NCBI RefSeq assembly: GCF_003201475.1
Contig: NZ_QJJK01000003.1
Location: 62,001-126,000, forward strand
Length of the DNA: 64,000 bases
DNA from: Chelatococcus asaccharovorans
Lineage (GTDB): Bacteria; Pseudomonadota; Alphaproteobacteria; Rhizobiales; Beijerinckiaceae
Direction: 5' to 3'
How positions within the stretch are numbered: the first letter of the stretch is position 1; each line of letters begins with the position of its first letter. A model generated the notes under the pieces. The model saw nothing but the letters and a program-made list of their open reading frames with translations. It did no database searches and had not been told where the DNA came from. The translations under genes and the position numbers were made by a program. Shown one piece after another: positions 59,484-64,000 of the stretch.

Positions 59484-60188
59484 CTAGCTTTCGCGGGGTA
59501 GCCGGTTTCTGCGGAGCACGTCGCGCACGTACCAGATCTGAGCGATCGACGAATGATCGATCGGGAGGGATACATCAGGCATACCCGCGACGTTCTTCGG
59601 GATGGGTTCGTAGAGATCGACAAACAGCTTACGCTGCCGTTGCGTCACGTGACGAAGCGTCCATTCCGTCAAGCCGCCGTCATAGGCGCGCTCGACCAAA
59701 ACCTGCATTCCATCAAAAGGCTCGATCTCGATATCGCTGAGCCGGTAGGCGATTAGATAGAACCCTCGCGGAACACCACCACCCAAGCCGGAATCGTCGT
59801 CCATGCGAAATGCGCTTGGCGTTGCCCCGCCGAACCTGCTATCAGGAACGACTTCGACCGTTTCCTCCAACTCCATTACACGCCCCCTAAAAATCCCGAC
59901 AGCTACTCCAGCCGTGACCTGAATTTTGGACACAGCCGGCGCGATCAGCTTAACAGGGGGCGGATTTGCGCCGCTCAATCTTTCGAGAGGCACGTTCAGA
60001 CCGCGGGCAATGGCTTGCGCCTTGTCAATGCCAGGCGCCTTGATCCTGCCGGCGGCGATTTGGATCAGGTAGGTTTCCTTCAGACCGGACCGTCGCGCGA
60101 CCTCGCGCAGCGATAAGTCGCGGCTCTGGATGAGATCGCGAAGGAGCTGCGGATCGATCGAGTAATTCGGGCCCTTGGCTCTGGTCAT
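59484..60188 (-). CDS. CI-like phage repressor (XRE HTH plus S24-like domain)
   Basis: 234-residue repressor starting MTRAKGPNYSIDPQLLRDLIQ. HTH at about 12-65 (LSLREVARRSGLKETYLIQIAAGR); the C-terminal part (about 120-225) resembles a LexA/CI S24 fold (SGLGGGVPRGFYLIAYRLSDIEIEPFDGMQVLVERA). I cannot identify the catalytic Lys of self-cleaving repressors with confidence. It is divergent from the Cro-like gene, with operators between. The ATG at 60188 is preferred; the frame extends to 60257 across the promoter. Confidence 0.82.
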   Translation of the reverse strand: MTRAKGPNYSIDPQLLRDLIQSRDLSLREVARRSGLKETYLIQIAAGRIKAPGIDKAQAIARGLNVPLERLSGANPPPVKLIAPAVSKIQVTAGVAVGIFRGRVMELEETVEVVPDSRFGGATPSAFRMDDDSGLGGGVPRGFYLIAYRLSDIEIEPFDGMQVLVERAYDGGLTEWTLRHVTQRQRKLFVDLYEPIPKNVAGMPDVSLPIDHSSIAQIWYVRDVLRRNRLPRES

Positions 60189-60269
60189 GGCGATGGCCAT
60201 TAGACCGACCCGCGCGATCGGTTCAATCCGGCCGCGACCGAGCGCAATGATGTACAACGCGCTTGACTT

Positions 60270-60287
60270 TGATGTATGATTACATCA
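60270..60287. promoter_or_regulatory. Candidate repressor operator, site 2
   Basis: TGATGTA-TGAT-TACATCA, an 18-bp palindrome between the divergent repressor and Cro-like genes, next to a TTGACT -35 for the plus-strand gene. A half-site GATGTA lies at 60249 on the repressor side. Confidence 0.75.
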
Positions 60288-60299
60288 TAGCTTTGGCTC

Positions 60300-60608
60300 A
60301 TGATCACACCGCGCTCCTCCATCAAGGCCACACTTGTCGCCGAACTACGGGCCCATGTGGATGCCGTAATGGAGGCGCATGGATGCGCCCTTTCGGGCGT
60401 TGCTGCACGCGTCGGGATATGCCAGCGGCTAGTTCGCAACATGATCGGGGGCGGCGGGTTCACGATCGACCTCTACGAGCGTCTCAGGCGTAGGCTCTCC
60501 ATCCTTCAAGAACTGCCACGCGGGGATCGAAATTCGACCCGCGCAGAAGTTCTCAGGCTTGACGAAGGCGAGTCGAGCCCTCCTGAAGAAGGAGCCCTCC
60601 CTCAATGA
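60300..60608 (+). CDS. Cro-like HTH regulator
   Basis: 102-residue DNA-binding protein. The HTH spans about 27-65 (CALSGVAARVGICQRLVRNMIGGGGFTIDLYERLRRRLSIL). Position opposite the CI-like repressor suggests a Cro role that opens the lytic right arm. The C-terminal tail is polar. It overlaps the next gene by four bases (ATGA). Confidence 0.7.
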   Translation: MITPRSSIKATLVAELRAHVDAVMEAHGCALSGVAARVGICQRLVRNMIGGGGFTIDLYERLRRRLSILQELPRGDRNSTRAEVLRLDEGESSPPEEGALPQ

Positions 60609-61045
60609 CACGCAAATCTTTGCAAGACTGCAAAAAATCTTTGCAGGCCGCCCAAGTCCTCGCTGATCGCGTGGTCGAAAGCGAGGCCCGCCGAACCGGG
60701 GAGGGCACGGTCGAGGCCCTCAGCTCTGCAGCGAGCCGGTTCGGGTTCCCGCGTAGCTTCTTCTGGGCGCTCCGCTACCGGCCCCGTGACATCAAGACAG
60801 AATGGTTCGAGCGGCTGTTGGCGATCTATGCCCAGCTCGTCGAGGACGAGATACGCCGTTTGGAGCAGGACATCCTTTTCGTGAAGGCAACCGTTGGGAA
60901 GACCAATGCTGTGGCTAAGGCTCGTCTGGATGAGGCTGAAGCTCTGGTGGTCGAAGCTCGGCATAAACTGAGGGAAGACGATGGCCGAGGATCAAGCGTC
61001 GAACGTGGATCTGGACGAGAACAAGTTCTTCACGCATCTGCGTGA
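60605..61045 (+). CDS. Phage protein of unknown function
   Basis: 146-residue protein, helical, with a coiled-coil-like middle (FERLLAIYAQLVEDEIRRLEQDILFVKATV) and a polar tail that overlaps the next gene. The N-terminal half (RFGFPRSFFWALRYRPRDIKTEW) looks like a small HTH-type domain. Possibly a replication or regulatory factor; not identified. Confidence 0.55.
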   Translation: MTRKSLQDCKKSLQAAQVLADRVVESEARRTGEGTVEALSSAASRFGFPRSFFWALRYRPRDIKTEWFERLLAIYAQLVEDEIRRLEQDILFVKATVGKTNAVAKARLDEAEALVVEARHKLREDDGRGSSVERGSGREQVLHASA

Positions 61046-61433
61046 GATCGAGAGCGCGGAGCGGCGCAAGGATGAGTGCGTCTCCGGCCTGCGGAACGCC
61101 AGGAAGCTGGCGCAAGGCGCTGGGGTCAGCCTCAAGGAGTTTGACCTCATCCGCAAGCTCAACGGTTTCACCCGCGATGAGCTGATGTCGCTGATCAATC
61201 GGCTCATCCAATACGCAAAGTATCTGCGCACGCCAGTCATCCAGCAGCTTGAGATGTTCCGCCCCGAAGAGGCTTCGGAGGACGAGATGCTCGACGAGGC
61301 CTACGGGAAGGGCGTCGTCGCCGGGAAACGCGGCGTCGAGACAGCTGCGAACCCTTGGACGCTCGACAACCCGCTCGGACAGCGCTGGGAGGCTGGCCGC
61401 CTGGACGGCGCCAAGCTGTTGCAAGCCGCGTAG
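60981..61433 (+). CDS. GapR/RMF-like phage protein
   Basis: 150-residue protein. The N-terminal part (about 15-95, ERRKDECVSGLRNARKLAQGAGVSLKEFDLIRKL) is helical and resembles GapR/DUF2312-like proteins; the C-terminal part (DEAYGKGVVAGKRGVETAANPW...GQRWEAGRLDGAK) has the pattern of ribosome-modulation-factor-like domains (A-Y-G-A-G-NPW-W). Both are pattern matches by eye. It overlaps both neighbours. Confidence 0.5.
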   Translation: MAEDQASNVDLDENKFFTHLREIESAERRKDECVSGLRNARKLAQGAGVSLKEFDLIRKLNGFTRDELMSLINRLIQYAKYLRTPVIQQLEMFRPEEASEDEMLDEAYGKGVVAGKRGVETAANPWTLDNPLGQRWEAGRLDGAKLLQAA

Positions 61434-61954
61434 TGCTGCTGGCGATCGACCCCGGACGCAGCCTTGGCTTTGCTTCGGAGCACAGCAGGGGCATCAAGAC
61501 CGGGGTTCAGTCCCTGACCGGATCTAGCGAAGGCGCTGTGTTCCTCGCTGCCCGGCAATGGATGCGGGAGGCCCTGATGGGCCCCATCCACGAAGTGATA
61601 CTGGAAGCGCCAATCCTCCCTCACGGTAAGACCGTCTCGATCGCCTCCAGGCTCGTGTTGTTTGGTATTCGCGCCCACCTGATCGCGGTCGCGCACGAAC
61701 GCAACGTGTCGGTCACGGAGGTCGAGCCCGCAAAATGGCGGAAGCCCTTCCTGGGCTGCGCGCGGGCTCCAAGGGGCGTCAAGGACGGCAGGGCCTGGCT
61801 GAAAGCCCGTGCCCTGGAGGAGTGCAGGCTGCGCGGGTTCGATGTGTCCGGGCCGGACGAGGCCGAAGCGGCAGGCATTTTGGTGTGGGCTCAGGGGCGC
61901 CGGTCGAACCATGGACAACAGCGAGATCTTTTCCCAGATCGCCTCGGGGCATGA
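61433..61954 (+). CDS. RuvC-like Holliday-junction resolvase
   Basis: 173-residue RuvC-fold nuclease. It starts at GTG 61433 (TAGTG overlap with the preceding stop) and shows AIDPGRSLGFA, an acidic EVILEAPILPHG and a late GPDEAEAAGI block, matching the spaced acidic residues of phage RuvC-like resolvases. It probably resolves branched phage DNA made by the RecT system. An upstream frame to 61355 lies over the preceding gene. Confidence 0.8.
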   Translation: MLLAIDPGRSLGFASEHSRGIKTGVQSLTGSSEGAVFLAARQWMREALMGPIHEVILEAPILPHGKTVSIASRLVLFGIRAHLIAVAHERNVSVTEVEPAKWRKPFLGCARAPRGVKDGRAWLKARALEECRLRGFDVSGPDEAEAAGILVWAQGRRSNHGQQRDLFPDRLGA

Positions 61955-62444
61955 TCTTTCCGGCACGTCCTGGACGGATGGCCGTCGCGAAGCTGCCCTG
62001 CGGCTTTGGGACCGCGGGGCAACTTTCTCGGAAATTGGGACGATCCTAAGCGTCAGCCGCTCGGCTGTGGCGGGCTTCATCGATCGCTGCATCAAGAAAG
62101 GTATGACAGTGCGCCGGCCGAAGGATTGCGGCCAACTCTTCCGCGGCCGAAAACGCTCTCGGCGCAGCCCGGCGCCCTCGTCTTCGTCGAAATCAGCCAT
62201 AGTGCAGCGGCGTCCGGCTGAGTTTGTCAATCGCATCTCGCTCGTGCCCGAGCCCGAGCCAGATCGCCCTGTCGATCTGATGGGACTGCGTGATCGTCAT
62301 TGCCGGTATCCGCTTTGGTCGTTCCAAGCGTCACCAGGCCTGTTCTGCGGACAGCCTCGGAGCGGAATCCGCCCCTACTGTGCTGCTCACTGCGAGGTCG
62401 CCTATCGGCCAGCACCAGCCAAGGGAGCGCCCAATGGTCGCTAG
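61911..62444 (+). CDS. GcrA-family regulator homologue
   Basis: 177-residue protein matching the GcrA cell-cycle regulator pattern: TSWTDGRREAALRLWDRGATFSEIGTILSVSRSAVAGFIDR (HTH) and a C-terminal CRYPLW...FCGQP...PYCAAH block. In Caulobacter, GcrA binds sigma-70 and methylated GANTC sites. The linker is Ser/Pro/Arg-rich. The start is inside the resolvase gene (44-bp overlap). An adenine methylase follows it directly, which is suggestive. Confidence 0.78.
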   Translation: MDNSEIFSQIASGHDLSGTSWTDGRREAALRLWDRGATFSEIGTILSVSRSAVAGFIDRCIKKGMTVRRPKDCGQLFRGRKRSRRSPAPSSSSKSAIVQRRPAEFVNRISLVPEPEPDRPVDLMGLRDRHCRYPLWSFQASPGLFCGQPRSGIRPYCAAHCEVAYRPAPAKGAPNGR

Positions 62445-62994
62445 AGGTGCAACGTACGAGCGAGCCGAGCGCGACTTCTATGTCACGCCGGCTTGGGTGA
62501 CCGAGGTCGTGGCGAGTCAGCATGCCTTTCGGCCGGTGATCTGGGAGCCTGCCTGTGGGAACGGCGCGATCATGGAGGCGCTCGGGAAACGCGGGCACAC
62601 CGTCTACGGCTCCGACATCGAGCCGGTCGGTATCCCGCAGGCAAAACGGCTCAATTTTCTCACCGAGGCCTGCCCTTGGCCGATCGACGCCGACATCGTC
62701 ACGAACCCGCCCTATGGCCGGCAGGGGCGCATTGCCGAGGCCTTTATCCATCGAGCCCTGGAATACACGCGGGGGCACATGGGCTCAGTCGCCATGTTGC
62801 TGGCGGTTGATTTCGACAGCGCTAAGACGCGCGCGCGCTTCTTCCGCGAGCATCCTGCCTTCTGCCGAAAAATCGTTCTCACGCGCCGCATCGTCTGGAT
62901 CGAGCGCGACGGTGCCAGTCCCTCGCAAAACCATGCCTGGTTCGTCTGGAATTGGCGAAGCTCAGGCCAAAAGCTCTTGAGCTATGGAGGCTGA
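62434..62994 (+). CDS. DNA N6-adenine methyltransferase
   Basis: 186-residue methyltransferase with the SAM-binding block WEPACGNGAIMEALGKRG (about 36-53) and catalytic NPPY (near 90), plus a C-terminal NHAWFVWNW-like strand block. Order of motifs is typical of phage adenine methylases. The ATG at 62434 has AAGGGAG ahead and overlaps the GcrA-like gene. No restriction partner is nearby; roles may be protection of phage DNA or control of the host. Confidence 0.82.
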   Translation: MVARGATYERAERDFYVTPAWVTEVVASQHAFRPVIWEPACGNGAIMEALGKRGHTVYGSDIEPVGIPQAKRLNFLTEACPWPIDADIVTNPPYGRQGRIAEAFIHRALEYTRGHMGSVAMLLAVDFDSAKTRARFFREHPAFCRKIVLTRRIVWIERDGASPSQNHAWFVWNWRSSGQKLLSYGG

Positions 62995-62996
62995 CG

Positions 62997-63431
62997 ATGC
63001 GGACGTTCGCAGCACAGGTGGCAGCTCGTGTGCCCGAGGCCGTGGTGGTTGAGCAGATCCTGAAGTCGACCGGAATGCGCGTGCCCGCTCACCGGCAGCA
63101 GCCGTCCCGTTGGCGCGGGCGGGACTTCTATCCGCTTGGCACGGCGATGCGGCTCGTGGAAAGCCACGGTGAGATCGTGGTCAGCACGACGCTTCGGTTG
63201 CTTTGCGAAGTCGGCTTTTCCGACGGCCCGCGCGCGGATCTCGTTCGGTCATTGGCTGAGATCGTCCGCATGAACCCCCTCTGGGTGAAGGATTGGCGCG
63301 GTCTTGTGACGGCCCTTCGTGGGCTCAGGATAGACCGCTTGCGAGCAGAGGCCAGGAAACTTGGCACACCCGGAGCCCTGACGCGCTTGCTCGTTCAAGA
63401 TCTTACGGTCGTGCTTGGGAGCGGGCGATGA
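62997..63431 (+). CDS. Phage protein of unknown function
   Basis: 144-residue mostly helical protein (FAAQVAARVPEAVVVEQILKSTGMRVPAHR, then a second helical half). Not recognised. It starts two bases after the methylase stop and overlaps the next gene by four bases, so it belongs to the same operon. Confidence 0.6.
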   Translation: MRTFAAQVAARVPEAVVVEQILKSTGMRVPAHRQQPSRWRGRDFYPLGTAMRLVESHGEIVVSTTLRLLCEVGFSDGPRADLVRSLAEIVRMNPLWVKDWRGLVTALRGLRIDRLRAEARKLGTPGALTRLLVQDLTVVLGSGR

Positions 63432-63640
63432 CGATCGGCGTGGTCGAGGCCATCCAAGCGGGCTGGCGCCGGGGCATGAACACAGCCGAGATCGCAGCCT
63501 GTCTGCGAGTCAGCGAGGCCTTTGTCTACAACGCTCTGGCGAGGATCAGAGATGCCCAGCGATATCGAAAGCCTGCGGGACGAGAACGAGCGCCTGCGAA
63601 CGCGCATCGCGGAGCTGGAAGACGCCCTGTTCTCCGCTGA
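63428..63640 (+). CDS. Small HTH phage protein
   Basis: 70-residue protein with a helix-turn-helix near 17-42 (MNTAEIAACLRVSEAFVYNALARI). Its tail overlaps the next gene by about 89 bp and is Arg-rich, so the true end may be earlier. Likely a DNA-binding accessory regulator. Confidence 0.5.
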   Translation: MTIGVVEAIQAGWRRGMNTAEIAACLRVSEAFVYNALARIRDAQRYRKPAGRERAPANAHRGAGRRPVLR

Positions 63641-63929
63641 CGCGGTCCCGGCCTGCCTCGGGCTTACACGCAGCGAAAGCAACATGATGCGCATGCTGAT
63701 GGCGCGACCCATGGTAACACGCCGGGTCCTGCTCGGCGGACTGTACAGCCACTTGCCGAAAGATGAGCGACCGAATCCGCAAGTATTCGACGTGTTCGTG
63801 ATGCGGATACGGCGGAAGCTTCGTCGATTTCGCATCCCCATTCAGACCGTCCGGGCAAAGGGATGGTCACTCCCCCCTAAATCCCGCGCTCGCCTGCGCG
63901 CGCTTGCGGAGAAGGAAGCCGATGTCTGA
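63552..63929 (+). CDS. Coiled-coil winged-helix DNA-binding protein
   Basis: 125-residue protein: an N-terminal coiled coil (SDIESLRDENERLRTRIAELED) and a C-terminal winged helix like the OmpR/PhoB DNA-binding domain (NPQVFDVFVMRIRRKLRRFR, then IPIQTVRAKGWSL). No receiver domain is present. ATG 63552 is taken; an upstream ATG at 63522 is less likely. Probably regulates late right-arm genes. Confidence 0.65.
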   Translation: MPSDIESLRDENERLRTRIAELEDALFSADAVPACLGLTRSESNMMRMLMARPMVTRRVLLGGLYSHLPKDERPNPQVFDVFVMRIRRKLRRFRIPIQTVRAKGWSLPPKSRARLRALAEKEADV

Positions 63930-64000
63930 GATCCGTCAGTTTCTCGCGACCAAGATCTGCCTGGTATGCGGAAAGCCCGCTTCATTCGGCTTCGGGGTAC
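63922..64000 (+). CDS. Partial phage gene with N-terminal CxxC
   Basis: The start of a gene overlapping the preceding stop; 26 codons are visible (MSEIRQFLATKICLVCGKPASFGFGV), with an N-terminal Cys-x-x-Cys that may bind zinc. It continues beyond the window. Confidence 0.55.
   Translation, partial: MSEIRQFLATKICLVCGKPASFGFGV

Noticed and set aside
1-64000. CRISPR array, rRNA genes or complete insertion sequences
   Set aside because: No regularly spaced repeat-spacer series, rRNA-like stretch or transposase was seen. The tandem units found are too few and directly adjacent.

Overview
The window is high-GC DNA from an alphaproteobacterium, most likely Hyphomicrobiales (a Chelatococcus/Bosea/Methylobacterium-like lineage; the genus is a guess). 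The evidence is the lptF-lptG-lptD / pepA / holC neighbourhood, NitT/TauT-type ABC importers, DUF982 and GcrA-family proteins, and TAGAGC-type dispersed palindromic repeats. No sequence search could be run, so all names rest on motifs, length and context.

Layout. 1-6.4 kb is core: the LPS export genes lptF-lptG-lptD on the minus strand, divergent from pepA and holC (DNA polymerase III chi). 6.5-17.8 kb is mixed: a secreted S10 carboxypeptidase, two adjacent related proteins of unknown function (8.2-10.2 kb), an ABC-F ATPase, a CRP/FNR regulator, and a TetR-controlled EmrAB-type efflux pair with two near-identical operators. 17.9-22.6 kb carries polyamine genes (puuB, puuA and two Pot-type permeases, without ATPase or binding protein). 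22.6-27.5 kb holds an AsmA-like protein, acetoacetyl-CoA synthetase and a shikimate-dehydrogenase-like enzyme.

27.8-41.6 kb is a catabolic island. A long minus-strand gene set has two complete NitT/TauT-type ABC importers, three alpha/beta hydrolases, an FAD oxidoreductase, an SDR and an aldo/keto reductase. It is read divergently from a LysR regulator whose candidate box lies in the shared promoter. A dimeric-barrel protein and a GNAT acetyltransferase follow. Dispersed palindromic repeats sit at the edges of and inside this island.

43.1-64.0 kb starts with an integrase relic and tRNA-Gln(CUG), then an early-region prophage running off the right edge. Its left arm, on the minus strand, has integrase, excisionase, HTH protein, periplasmic nuclease, RtcB, a secreted Cys-rich protein, a five-gene run ending in a AAA+ ATPase, a Ref-like nuclease, and RecT plus exonuclease. 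A CI-like repressor and a Cro-like protein face each other at 60.2 kb. The right arm, on the plus strand, has a RuvC-like resolvase, a GcrA homologue, an adenine methylase and small DNA-binding proteins. A GATGTA-N4-TACATC palindrome occurs at three prophage promoters and is probably the repressor operator.

Two patterns cross region boundaries. Short tandem duplications (12-31 bp) occur repeatedly at gene ends, some copying the ribosome site with the start codon and one the stop codon. Palindromic repeats that end in CTAG supply the TAG stop of two genes.
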